Positions 15,674 to 23,085 of a stretch of 41,249 nt of DNA are shown here, one piece after another. The first letter of the stretch is position 1, and each line of letters begins with the position of its first letter. Source of the DNA: DATACN01 sp038215095 (lineage in GTDB: Bacteria; Actinomycetota; Thermoleophilia; Solirubrobacterales; Thermoleophilaceae); NCBI GenBank assembly GCA_038215095.1, contig JBBQRG010000018.1:1-41249 (forward strand), in the 5' to 3' direction. The position numbers and the translations under genes are program-made. The notes beneath the pieces were generated by a model that ran no database searches, was not told the DNA's origin, and worked only from the letters and a program-made list of their open reading frames with translations.

Positions 15674-17169
15674 CGAAGGCCACCTCTCCCTGGCTCGACG
15701 TCGAATCGCGCCCCGAGCACGCCCCGCTCGCCGGCGACTCGCGCACCGAGGTGGCGGTGGTGGGCGCCGGGATCGCGGGGCTGGCGACCGCGCTGCTTCT
15801 GGCCGAGGCGGGCCGGCAGGTCACGGTCGTTGAGATGGACCGCGTCGGCGCGGGGGCAACGGGCTACACAACGGCCAAGGTCAGCTCCCAGCACGGGATG
15901 ATCTACGACGGCCTGATCTCGAAGCACGGCGAGGAAAAGGCGCGCGCCTACGCCGAGGCCAACGAGGCCGCGCTGGCGCTGATCGCCGGCTGGGTCGAGG
16001 AGCGTTCCATCGAGTGCGCCTGGCGCCGTCGGCCGGCCTTCGCGTACGTGCTGTCGGACGGCCAGCGCAAGCACGCGGCGAACGAGGCCGAGGCGGCGGC
16101 CCGGCTCGGGCTGCCGGCAAGCCTGGTGCACGAGACGCCGCTGCCGTACCCGGTGTCCGCGGCGGTGCGCTTCGACGATCAGGCCGAGTTCGACGCCTAC
16201 CTCTTCGTGGCGGGCCTGGCGCGCGAGCTGGTGGCGGCCGGCGGCACGATCGCGGAGCGGACGCGGGCGACCGGACTCGGCGAGGGCAGCCCCAACCGCC
16301 TGGAGACCGACCGCGGCACGCTGACCGCCGACCACGTGGTCGTCGCGAGCCATTACCCGTTCCTCGACCGGGCGCTGGTGTTCCCGCGGGCGTCGGCGCA
16401 GCGCAGCTACTCGATCGCGGTGCGGATCGGCGGCGAGCCGCCCGAGGGTATGTTCATCAGCGCCGAGGGGCCGACGCGCTCCATCAGGGCCGCGCCGCGC
16501 GACGGCGGCGAGCTGCTGCTGGTGGGCGGTGAGGGGCACAAGGTGGGCCAGGGCGGCCGGTCGCGGGAGCGCTACCACCGTCTCGAGGAGTTCGCCCGCG
16601 AGCACTGGGAGGTCGGGTCCACCGATTACCGCTGGTCGACCCAGGATGCGGTACCCGCCGACGGCATGCCGCTTTTCGGCCGGCTGACGCCGCGCTCGAA
16701 GACGGCCTGGATGGCCACGGGCTTCGCGAAGTGGGGGATGACCAACGGCGTGGCCGCGGCCATGGTGCTGTCCGATGCGATCGGCGGCCGCGAGAATCCC
16801 TGGGCCGCGACCTTCGATCCGAGCCGCCTGCGCACGCGCGCGTCCGCGCCGTCGCTGGTCAAGGAGAACCTGAACGTGGGGCTCCACTTCGTGGGGGACC
16901 GCGTGCGAGACCTGCACCCCGGCTCGCTCGACGAGCTCGCCCCGGGGGAGGGCGGCATCGTGAGCCACGAGGGGGAGACGGTGGCCGCCTACCGCCGCCC
17001 GGATGGCACGGTGAGTGCCGTCTCGCCGACCTGCACGCACCTCTGGTGCCGGCTGCGCTTCAACGACGCCGAGCGGAGCTGGGACTGCCCCTGCCACGGC
17101 TCGCGCTTCGACGTGGACGGCGCCGTGATCGAGGGGCCCGCGGTGCGGGACCTCGAACGCAAGCTTTAG
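15670..17169 (+). CDS. FAD-dependent oxidoreductase with C-terminal Rieske domain
   Basis: 499 aa from TTG 15670 (TTGA overlap with the preceding gene). The N-terminal Rossmann motif VAVVGAGIAGLATALLLAEAG binds FAD, and the body is a DAO/glycine-oxidase-type domain (TTAKVSSQHGMIYDGL, then TGFAKWGMTNGVAAAMVL near residues 350-375). The last ~90 residues are a Rieske [2Fe-2S] domain: CTHLWC with Cys and His ligands, then CPCHGSRFDVDG with the second Cys and His. This fusion resembles YhfW-type proteins of actinobacteria and bacilli. A redox role is likely, but the substrate is unknown. No signal peptide. The stop overlaps the convergent SDR stop by 4 bp. Confidence 0.9.
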   Translation: MTKATSPWLDVESRPEHAPLAGDSRTEVAVVGAGIAGLATALLLAEAGRQVTVVEMDRVGAGATGYTTAKVSSQHGMIYDGLISKHGEEKARAYAEANEAALALIAGWVEERSIECAWRRRPAFAYVLSDGQRKHAANEAEAAARLGLPASLVHETPLPYPVSAAVRFDDQAEFDAYLFVAGLARELVAAGGTIAERTRATGLGEGSPNRLETDRGTLTADHVVVASHYPFLDRALVFPRASAQRSYSIAVRIGGEPPEGMFISAEGPTRSIRAAPRDGGELLLVGGEGHKVGQGGRSRERYHRLEEFAREHWEVGSTDYRWSTQDAVPADGMPLFGRLTPRSKTAWMATGFAKWGMTNGVAAAMVLSDAIGGRENPWAATFDPSRLRTRASAPSLVKENLNVGLHFVGDRVRDLHPGSLDELAPGEGGIVSHEGETVAAYRRPDGTVSAVSPTCTHLWCRLRFNDAERSWDCPCHGSRFDVDGAVIEGPAVRDLERKL

Positions 17170-17936
17170 GAGGGCTTTGCCTCGGCGTTGAACTGCGCGG
17201 CGGTGAGCATCAGCCCGCCGTCAACCACCAGCGACGCGCCGTTCACGTAGCGCGCGTCCGGCGAGGCGAGGAACGCCACGGCGGCGGCGATCTCCTCCGC
17301 GTGGCCGGGCCGCTCGGCCGGCAGCCCCGGGCGGTCCACCGAGCCGGGATCCACGTCCTCGTTGCCGGTCATCGCGGTGGCGATCTCACCCGGGGCCACG
17401 GCGTTCACCGTGATCTCGTGCTCGGCCAGCTCGAGCGCCATGACCTTCGTGAGCAGCCCGAGGCCGCCCTTCGCCGCGCAGTAGCCGGCGGCGCCCGGCA
17501 GCGGCACGTGCTCGTGCACCGAGGTCACGTTCACGATCCTGCCGCCGTTGCCGGCGTCGACCATGATCCGCGCGGCCCGCTGGGCGCAGGCGAAGGCGCC
17601 CGTGAGGTTCAGGTCGAGCGCCTGGCGGAAGTCGTCGAGCGGCCAGTCGAGGAAGGGATGGGTGGGCGCGCCGCCCGCGTTGTTCACCAGCACGTCCAGG
17701 CCTCCGAGCGAGGAGGCCATTGCTGTGATCTTGTCCGCCGCCTCCTCGAAGCGCGTCACGTCGAGCTGCTCCACGACCGCGGTGCGGCCGTGCTCCTCGA
17801 CCTGCCGCGCGGTGTCCCGCGCGCCGGCCTCGTCGGCGTGCCACGTGACCCCCACGTCGAAGCCGTCGCGTGCCAGCCGGATGGCGCTGGCCTTCCCGAT
17901 GCCGGAGTCGGAGGCGGTCACGATCGCGCTGGACAT
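17166..17936 (-). CDS. Short-chain dehydrogenase/reductase
   Basis: 256 aa. Classical SDR features: cofactor loop TASDSGIGKA (Ala replaces the usual first Gly of TGxxxGIG), LVNNAGG, catalytic Ser in IVNVTSVHEH, YxxxK as YCAAKGG, and NAVAPGEIATAM. The C-terminus (GASLVVDGGL) is intact. WHADEAG after strand 2 suggests NADP(H) preference. An NAD(P)-dependent alcohol/ketone or sugar oxidoreductase; the substrate cannot be read from sequence. Similar family members occur at 32211 and 37856, but they are not close copies. Confidence 0.9.
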   Translation of the reverse strand: MSSAIVTASDSGIGKASAIRLARDGFDVGVTWHADEAGARDTARQVEEHGRTAVVEQLDVTRFEEAADKITAMASSLGGLDVLVNNAGGAPTHPFLDWPLDDFRQALDLNLTGAFACAQRAARIMVDAGNGGRIVNVTSVHEHVPLPGAAGYCAAKGGLGLLTKVMALELAEHEITVNAVAPGEIATAMTGNEDVDPGSVDRPGLPAERPGHAEEIAAAVAFLASPDARYVNGASLVVDGGLMLTAAQFNAEAKPS

Positions 17937-17962
17937 CCGGCTCAGGCTACCGCCCTTTTTGG

Positions 17963-17991
17963 TTGAAATGAGTTCACGAATGGGCTACCCT
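17963..17991 (+). promoter_or_regulatory. Candidate promoter of the small zinc-ribbon gene
   Basis: TTGAAA (17963-17968), 17 nt, TACCCT (17986-17991) reads as a housekeeping promoter. The same bases also read as GGTTG (17961-17965), 16 nt, GGGCTA (17982-17987), reminiscent of SigF promoters (GTTT-N15-17-GGGTA). Either reading puts the start point about 20 nt before the GTG at 18018. Confidence 0.45.
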
Positions 17992-18017
17992 TCGCCACCC
18001 TTGGAGGAGGGTGAGAA

Positions 18018-18194
18018 GTGGCTTATCTGAATTGCCCAAGCTGCCGCCTGACCGTCTACAGCCCGGTCAGGCAGGCCACATCGGAGACGTGTCCCCGCTG
18101 CCGCGCGAAGCTCGGCAAGGTGGCCCGGCTGTTCCGCTCGTCGCTGCCGCCGCGCCTGGCGCAGCCCGAGCCCGAGCCGGCCAAGACGAGCTAG
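18018..18194 (+). CDS. Small zinc-ribbon protein
   Basis: 58 aa from GTG 18018, preceded by a strong GGAGGAGG (18003-18010) at 7 nt spacing. The protein starts MAYLNCPSCRLTVYSP and has a second pair CPRC about 20 residues later (ETCPRCRAKLGKVARLF): two CxxC knuckles of a zinc ribbon. A basic/proline tail ends PEPEPAKTS. It is too small for most gene finders. Tiny two-knuckle proteins of this type often bind nucleic acid or regulate translation or transcription, but no specific function can be assigned. A candidate promoter and an ideal ribosome binding site support expression. Confidence 0.72.
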   Translation: MAYLNCPSCRLTVYSPVRQATSETCPRCRAKLGKVARLFRSSLPPRLAQPEPEPAKTS

Positions 18195-18340
18195 CCCTCC
18201 ATGCCGGTCGCGCCGTGGGGCGCGCCCACCGGCTTCGACTCCGGCGACCCGCGCCGGCGCAGGTACACGGAGAGGATCGCCATCGAGCCGACGGCGAGGA
18301 ACTCCGACTGCCAGTTCTGCAGCGTGCGCTCCCCGAAGTC
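18191..18340 (-). pseudogene. 3' remnant of a DUF6766 membrane-protein gene
   Basis: Read on the minus strand, 18340 to 18191 encodes DFGERTLQNWQSEFLAVGSM followed by ILSVYLRRRGSPESKPVGAP and a stop. This is the C-terminal ~50 residues of DUF6766 proteins, which are normally about 200 aa with several membrane helices. Nothing upstream of 18340 continues the family, and an in-frame TGA follows within 25 bp. The 5' three quarters are missing. It abuts head-on the AKR remnant, consistent with one deletion that removed both 5' ends. Confidence 0.72.
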
Positions 18341-18574
18341 CGCGCCGGGCGGCCGCCGTCAGCCGCCGAGCTGCGCCCGCTGGCGCCCTACGGCGTGAGC
18401 ACCTGGACCCAGGCGCTGATCAAGTGGATCCTCAGCGACCCGCGCTGCCACGTGGCGATCCCCGCCAGCTCGCGGCCGGAGCGCGTGGCCGAGAACGCTG
18501 CCGCCGGCGAGCCGCCCTGGCTCGGGCCAGAGGAGCGCGACCTCGTGGCCAAGCTGGCGTCCCGGCGCCGCTAG
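18341..18574 (+). pseudogene. 3' remnant of an aldo/keto reductase gene
   Basis: The frame from about 18341 encodes RPPSAAELRPLAPYGVSTWT, ALIKWILSDPRCHVAIPASS and ENAAAGEPPWLGPEERDLVA, then a stop at 18574. This is the C-terminal ~75 residues of an AKR including the NADPH phosphate-binding part. The catalytic Asp, Tyr, Lys and His regions are absent, and the upstream sequence is the DUF6766 remnant on the other strand. It is therefore non-functional. It differs in sequence from the intact AKR at 7486-8340. The stop overlaps the convergent DUF1360 stop. Confidence 0.78.
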
Positions 18575-19098
18575 CCGGCGTCGCCCAGGCCCTTTTCCTC
18601 GGCTGCCTTGTAGGCGATCTGCAGGAAGTCCGCGATCGTCAGCGCGGTGAAGGTGGAGGCCACCGTGCGCGTGGTGCGCGGCGCGTAGACGAGGCTCAGG
18701 TGCATGCCGCCGGACACCCACAAACCGATGCAGTAGGGGCAGATCAGCAGCTCCCCGATCGCGCGCCTGAGGCCGGCGCCGCGGGCGCGCTCCTCCACCT
18801 CGCCGGGGCCGCCCGGCGCCTGGTACTCGGTGAACGGCGCGCGGAGGAAGCTCGTGATCTTGTCCTTGGTGATCACGCGCGAGAGCTTGTGGCTCGCCAC
18901 CCCGATCAGCACCACGTCGCCCGCCTCGATCCGCTCGGGCAGCCGGCCGGAGCGGGCGGCCAGGGCAAGCGCGGTGCCGAAGGCGCCGTTGAAGACGCTC
19001 GTGAAGAGGACGTAGGAGCCGAACGGCGGCCGCTTGCGCGGTGGCGCGTAGCCCGTGAGCGGGCCGTCTTCGGAGCTGCGCTGCGTCTCGGTGGCCAT
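18571..19098 (-). CDS. DUF1360 family membrane protein
   Basis: 175 aa. SHKLSRVITKDKITSFLRAP, then GEVEERARGAGLRRAIGELL and CPYCIGLWVSGG, are the conserved core of DUF1360. A first hydrophobic segment (YVLFTSVFNGAFGTALALAA) and later ones suggest a small integral membrane protein. A CPYC motif next to a membrane helix is a possible thiol or metal site. It lies 24 bp downstream of the YihY gene, on the same strand, as the last member of a four-gene run (holin family, DUF3618, YihY, DUF1360). Confidence 0.85.
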   Translation of the reverse strand: MATETQRSSEDGPLTGYAPPRKRPPFGSYVLFTSVFNGAFGTALALAARSGRLPERIEAGDVVLIGVASHKLSRVITKDKITSFLRAPFTEYQAPGGPGEVEERARGAGLRRAIGELLICPYCIGLWVSGGMHLSLVYAPRTTRTVASTFTALTIADFLQIAYKAAEEKGLGDAG

Positions 19099-19122
19099 CG
19101 GCCCCAGCCTAGGGGGTCGCGG

Positions 19123-20073
19123 TCAGTCCTTGATCTTGCGCGTGTCCCGCGGTTCCACGAAGGGCTCGCGGTCGTCGGGCGACATCCCGCCCTCGATGGC
19201 ACGCTCGCGCTCAAGCTCGGCATTCAGCTCGGCGCCCAGCAGGACCGCGATGTTCGAGATCCACAGCCAAACCAGGAAGGTGACCACGCCGCCGAGGGCG
19301 CCGTAGGTCTTGTTGTAGGAGCCGAAGTTCGAGACGTAGAAGGCGAACGCGGCCGAGGCGATCACCCAGACCAGCACGGCCAGCAGCCCGCCGGGGCTCA
19401 CCCAGCGGAACTTCGGGTGCTTCACGTTCGGCGCCGCCCAGTAGAGGAAGGCGAACATGAAGCTCACGATCAGCAGCAGCACCGGCCACTTGGCGATGTC
19501 CCAGACCTGGACGGCGGTGCTGCCTACGCCGATCACGTTGCCCACCTGCTTGGCGAGGCCGCCGGTGACGGCCACCGCGATGGCGCTGACAGCCACCAGC
19601 ACCAGCAGCACGATCGTCACGCCGAGGCGTACGGGCGCGGTCTTCCAGATCGGGCGCCCCTCGGGCACGTCGTAGATCGCGTTCGAAGCGCGCATGAAGG
19701 CGGCCACGTAGCCCGAGGCAGACCAGAGCGCGCCCGCGATGCCCACCACGAACAGCACGCCCGCGGCGCCCTGGCTCTTCTGGAGGTTCTGGATCGCGCT
19801 CGTGAAGATCTGCTTCGCCGGGCCGGGGGCGACCGAGCCGAGGTTGTCGATCAGCGGCTGGGTCGCGGAGTGGCCGAGCAGGCCGACCACCGAGATCAGC
19901 GCGATCAGGGCGGGAAAGATCGAGAGGATGCTGTAGTACGTCAGCGCCGCCGCCCAGTCGGTGACGTTGTCGGCGGAGAACTCCTTGCCGGTGCGCTTGA
20001 GCACCTGCAGCCAGCCGCGCCCCTTCACGTCGGTGGGCTCGTCGGGAGCGCGCGTGGCGTCGGGGGCGGACAT
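19123..20073 (-). CDS. YihY/BrkB family membrane protein
   Basis: 316 aa. The N-terminal DNVTDWAAALTYYSILSIFP is the family signature (long known as RNase BN/YihY, although not a nuclease). About six hydrophobic segments follow, with LYWAAPNVKHPKFRWVSPGG and SYNKTYGALGGVVTFLVWLW also typical. The C-terminal ~35 residues are hydrophilic and charged. The function is unresolved; roles in envelope integrity or transport have been suggested for the family. It starts 2 nt after the DUF3618 gene. Confidence 0.93.
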   Translation of the reverse strand: MSAPDATRAPDEPTDVKGRGWLQVLKRTGKEFSADNVTDWAAALTYYSILSIFPALIALISVVGLLGHSATQPLIDNLGSVAPGPAKQIFTSAIQNLQKSQGAAGVLFVVGIAGALWSASGYVAAFMRASNAIYDVPEGRPIWKTAPVRLGVTIVLLVLVAVSAIAVAVTGGLAKQVGNVIGVGSTAVQVWDIAKWPVLLLIVSFMFAFLYWAAPNVKHPKFRWVSPGGLLAVLVWVIASAAFAFYVSNFGSYNKTYGALGGVVTFLVWLWISNIAVLLGAELNAELERERAIEGGMSPDDREPFVEPRDTRKIKD

Positions 20074-20075
20074 CG

Positions 20076-20393
20076 CTAGTCGTCGTCGCTCGCCGTCAGG
20101 CGCCCGAGGGCGAAGCCGGCGACCAGCGCGGCGCCCACGGCCAGCGGAAGCGGGCGCTGCCTGGCCTTCTGGGCCGCCTGGCCGGCAGCCTGCTGGGCGC
20201 CCTGCGGGGTGGCACCGCGAATCTTGCCCTTGACCTCGTCGACCTTCTCGTGGGCCTGGGCCCTGACGTCGGCCTTGTGCGAGAGCGCCTCGACGGTCGC
20301 GCCGAGCTCGGCGCGCGTCTCTTCGATCTCGCGGCGCAGCTCGTCGGGCTCGGGCTCGCGCGGTACGGCCGGCTGGTGCTCGCCGTCGGTCAT
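20076..20393 (-). CDS. DUF3618 protein
   Basis: 105 aa; the start ATG overlaps the preceding stop (ATGA). PDELRREIEETRAELGATVE matches the DUF3618 signature, followed by a charged linker (DVRAQAHEKVDEVKGKIRG) and a C-terminal hydrophobic segment (LPLAVGAALVAGFALGRLTA), so a single-pass membrane protein. Members are usually found, as here, between a holin-superfamily gene and YihY-like or other membrane genes. Function unknown; envelope stress is the usual guess. Confidence 0.88.
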   Translation of the reverse strand: MTDGEHQPAVPREPEPDELRREIEETRAELGATVEALSHKADVRAQAHEKVDEVKGKIRGATPQGAQQAAGQAAQKARQRPLPLAVGAALVAGFALGRLTASDDD

Positions 20394-20791
20394 CGCTGAG
20401 CGCTCTCCTTGACCAGTTCGACGTCGCGCTGGACGCTGTCCATGGCCTGCTCGGGCACGGGGGGCGTGGCCTTCTCGACCTGCTTCTTGCCGGTCAGCGC
20501 GAGTACCCCTCCGACGGCCAGCAGCACGACCGCCACGATCAGCGCGGCGAGCCAGGCGTCGAGCGCCGTGGCCAGCAGCAGGATGATGGCGGCGACCAGG
20601 GCGCCGACGCCGTAGAGCGCCACCAGCCCCGCGCCCCCGAACATGCCCGCGCCGAGGCCTGCGCGCTTCCCCTTCTCCTGAAGCTCGAGCTGAGCCAGCT
20701 TGAGCTCCTGGCGCACCAGCGTGGCCGTCTGCGCCGAAAGCTGCTGAAGAAGCTCCCCTACCGGTTGTTCGTTGCGGGGGGCTACGCCCAT
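20390..20791 (-). CDS. Holin-superfamily (Phage_holin_3_6-like) membrane protein
   Basis: 133 aa from ATG 20791. VGELLQQLSAQTATLVRQEL and KLAQLELQEKGKRAGLGAGM form the amphipathic N-terminal half. Two hydrophobic segments follow (LVALYGVGALVAAIILLLAT and LAALIVAVVLLAVGGVLAL), as in the actinobacterial 'phage holin family' proteins. Despite the name there are no phage genes around it; the same gene precedes DUF3618 in many actinobacteria, where it is a housekeeping or stress membrane protein. First gene of the run that ends at 18571. Confidence 0.87.
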   Translation of the reverse strand: MGVAPRNEQPVGELLQQLSAQTATLVRQELKLAQLELQEKGKRAGLGAGMFGGAGLVALYGVGALVAAIILLLATALDAWLAALIVAVVLLAVGGVLALTGKKQVEKATPPVPEQAMDSVQRDVELVKESAQR

Positions 20792-20805
20792 ACGGCCCCC
20801 TATCC

Positions 20806-20815
20806 CCAATATTGG
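20806..20815. promoter_or_regulatory. Palindrome between divergent genes
   Basis: CCAATATTGG is a perfect 10-bp palindrome in the 31-bp gap between the divergent holin-family and polytopic-membrane-protein genes, and it is AT-rich for this genome. It could be an operator or part of overlapping promoters. Confidence 0.35.
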
Positions 20816-20822
20816 ACTTGTT

Positions 20823-22223
20823 ATGCCGATTGATCCACGCCGTTTCCGGATGGCCCCAACCGGGCATCCGCCAGACGTGCTCACACGCTGGGTGGGGCTC
20901 GCGATTGGCATATGCGGGATCGCGTTGGCGAGCCTGGTGCTGCCCTCTGCGCCAACCACGGACGCGTGGGGCTGGATCATCTGGGGCCGCGAGCTGGCGC
21001 ACGGCACGCTGCATACGGCGGTCGGTGGCTCGCCCTCCTGGAAGCCGCTCCCGGTGCTGTTCACCACGCTGCTCTCGGCGCTCGGCGAGCACGCGCCCGA
21101 GGGCTGGCTGTTCCTGTCGCGTGCCTTCGGCCTGGCGGGCCTGGTGCTGGCGTATCTCGTGGCCACGCGCCTGGCGGGCCGCGCCGCCGGCGTGGTGGCG
21201 GCGCTCGCGCTGGCGCTCTCGTCCGGCTGGGTCCGTGGGCTGGAGCACGGCTACAGCGAGCCGGTCGTGATCGCCGCGCTGCTGGGAGCCCTGCTCGCGC
21301 ATCTCGAAGGACGCTCTCGGATCGCGCTCTGGCTGGTGGGCGCCGCCACGCTGGCACGGCCGGAGCTGTGGCCGCTGCTGCTCGTGCTGGCGCTATGGCT
21401 CGGCAGGCGCGAGCCGCTGCGCCGCGTCGAAGGGCTGGCCATGGCTGCTGTGGCGCCGGCTCTGTGGGTCGGCGTCGACTGGCTCGGCTCCGGGCGCTTC
21501 CTGAACGGCGGCAAGACCGCGGCCCAGGTGGCCAAGCACCTCTCCGGCTGGGACATGCTCGACCTGGCGCTTCGCATGCCGTCGCTGCCGGTCCTGGCGC
21601 TGGCAGCCGTCGGCGCGGCGTTCGCCGCCCTTCGCAGCGACCGGCTGCCCGCCGCGCTGGGCGTTGCGACCGTGGCCTGGGCGGGGGTCCTTGCGGTGGC
21701 GGTCACCGTGGGCTATCCGCCGAGCGATCGTCTGATGTCGCCGCTGATGGCCGGCGTGAGCGTGCTGGCCGGGCTGGGCGCCGCGCGATTGGTGGCGCTG
21801 GCCGGCAGCTCGGCCGGCGCCACGGTGGCGGTGGCGGTGGCGCTGGCGGCGGTGACCGTGCCCTTCGGCGTGGCGCGGGTCCAGAGCTTCTCCCGCCAGA
21901 TGGAGGCGGGCGAGGCGCACGCGCGGCTACAGCTCGACCTCCGGCACGCCGCCCGCATGACGAGGGCGGAGGCCAGGGGTGCCCAGGCAGTCGCGATGCC
22001 GGCGAACCTGACCTGGAGCCGCGGCGCTGTGGCGTGGGAGTGGAGGTTGCCGCTGGGAAACGTGGGAACGTTGGGACACTCACCACCCGGCCCGAGGCTG
22101 TTCGTGTTCGTGCCCCCTGGGCGCCACCTGCAGCGCGGGGAGCCGGTGTTCGCCACCCGCGACTGGCGCCTGCTGCTCGACCTCAGGAAGAGCCGTGCCG
22201 ACGTCCGCCGCGGCCCGGACTGA
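20823..22223 (+). CDS. Polytopic membrane protein, possibly a GT-C-type glycosyltransferase
   Basis: 466 aa from ATG 20823 (ATG 20850 also possible). About 9-11 hydrophobic segments, beginning WVGLAIGICGIALASLVLP. After helix 1 comes TTDAWGWIIWGRELAHGTL with an acidic residue in the first outer loop, as in GT-C mannosyl/arabinosyltransferases. Family membership is not certain. LVATRLAGRAAGVVAALALA and WLVGAATLARPELWPLLLVL fit repeated helix pairs, with ARPEL resembling the GT-C pattern (TRPEG-like). It ends with a ~100-aa soluble tail. It could build a cell-surface glycan. Divergent from the holin-family gene. Confidence 0.6.
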   Translation: MPIDPRRFRMAPTGHPPDVLTRWVGLAIGICGIALASLVLPSAPTTDAWGWIIWGRELAHGTLHTAVGGSPSWKPLPVLFTTLLSALGEHAPEGWLFLSRAFGLAGLVLAYLVATRLAGRAAGVVAALALALSSGWVRGLEHGYSEPVVIAALLGALLAHLEGRSRIALWLVGAATLARPELWPLLLVLALWLGRREPLRRVEGLAMAAVAPALWVGVDWLGSGRFLNGGKTAAQVAKHLSGWDMLDLALRMPSLPVLALAAVGAAFAALRSDRLPAALGVATVAWAGVLAVAVTVGYPPSDRLMSPLMAGVSVLAGLGAARLVALAGSSAGATVAVAVALAAVTVPFGVARVQSFSRQMEAGEAHARLQLDLRHAARMTRAEARGAQAVAMPANLTWSRGAVAWEWRLPLGNVGTLGHSPPGPRLFVFVPPGRHLQRGEPVFATRDWRLLLDLRKSRADVRRGPD

Positions 22224-22257
22224 CCTTTTTCGAAGACCAACCAAAAGGAGAACCCAC

Positions 22258-23070
22258 ATGGCTGACCCGACGATCGGCGCCATCAAGCTGGCGCAGTACC
22301 TGAACGAGGCATACGGCAAGGAGAAGGAGCTGGAGACAGCCCTTCAGGCGCACATCCAGATGACCACCGCGAAGCCGTACAAGAAGCGCCTGCAGGATCA
22401 CCTGAAGGAGACGAAGGCACACGCGCGCGAGGTCGAGCGGCGCATCAAGAAGCTCGGCGGCAAGGCCGAGATCGCGCCGGCTCCCGGTCCGGACCTGGTG
22501 ACCGAGGCGGCTGCCGCGGTGACGAGCGCTGCCTCGAAGGCGATGGCGGCCGCCCAGGGCCCGCTGCACGCGATTCGCGGCACCGGTGAGGCCGAGAAGA
22601 TGCTGAAGAACGCGAAGACGGAGTACTTCAACGAGTTCGAGGAGATCGCCGGCTACACGGCCATCGAGGCGCTCGCCGAGGAGCTCGGCGACAAAGAGAC
22701 GGCCAAGCTCGCGAGGCAGATCCGCCGCGACGAGGAGCGCATGGCGAAGTTCCTCGAGCGCCAGATCCCCCAGCTGGTGAAGGCCGTGGCGCGCGAGGAG
22801 ATCCCGAGCGAGGAGCGCAAGAAGCCGCGCCGCTCGTCCTCACGGCGGTCCTCGAGCGCCAGCTCGTCGCGCAAGAGCTCGTCGCGCAAGAGCGCCTCGA
22901 AGAGCTCGTCGCGGGGGAGCTCCGCGCGGAAGAGCTCGTCGCAGAGCTCGTCGCGGAAGGCCTCCTTGGGGTCCGGCTCGTCGCGGAAGGCCTCCTCGGG
23001 GTCCGGCTCGTCGCGGTCGGGCTCCTCGCGGTCCGGCTCCTCGCGGCGGAAGTCGTCCTCGCGGAGCTAG
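22258..23070 (+). CDS. DUF892/ferritin-like helical protein with Ser/Arg/Lys-rich tail
   Basis: 270 aa from ATG 22258 with AAGGAG 8 nt upstream. Residues ~1-185 are helical: IKLAQYLNEAYGKEKELETA, then LQDHLKETKAHAREVERRIK, and later FEEIAGYTAIEALAEELGDK and ERMAKFLERQIPQLVKAV. This spacing of Glu/His residues is that of the YciF/DUF892 ferritin-like fold, a stress-induced family. From ~190 to the end it is almost only Ser, Arg, Lys, Gly and Ala (repeats such as SSRKASSGSG). This is a disordered, strongly basic tail like those of histone H1-like or Lsr2-associated proteins, so nucleic-acid binding is a fair inference. The tail is encoded by short DNA repeats. Confidence 0.8.
   Translation: MADPTIGAIKLAQYLNEAYGKEKELETALQAHIQMTTAKPYKKRLQDHLKETKAHAREVERRIKKLGGKAEIAPAPGPDLVTEAAAAVTSAASKAMAAAQGPLHAIRGTGEAEKMLKNAKTEYFNEFEEIAGYTAIEALAEELGDKETAKLARQIRRDEERMAKFLERQIPQLVKAVAREEIPSEERKKPRRSSSRRSSSASSSRKSSSRKSASKSSSRGSSARKSSSQSSSRKASLGSGSSRKASSGSGSSRSGSSRSGSSRRKSSSRS
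22951..23010 (+). repeat. Two 30-bp tandem repeats in the basic tail
   Basis: Bases 22951-22980 and 22981-23010 are identical except for one position (T at 22967, C at 22997). Each encodes SSRKAS-[L/S]-GSG plus overlap. Shorter copies of CTCGTCGCG(C/G) run through 22850-23060, so the tail probably expands and contracts by replication slippage. Confidence 0.85.
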
Positions 23071-23085
23071 CCGGGCGGGCCGAGC

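Noticed and set aside
20390..20791. Prophage lysis gene
   Set aside because: The holin-superfamily name alone; no endolysin, integrase or structural gene nearby, and the gene is in a common actinobacterial membrane-gene run.
22850..23065. CRISPR-like repeats
   Set aside because: Short Ser/Arg codon repeats in a coding frame, no spacers of constant length, no cas genes.
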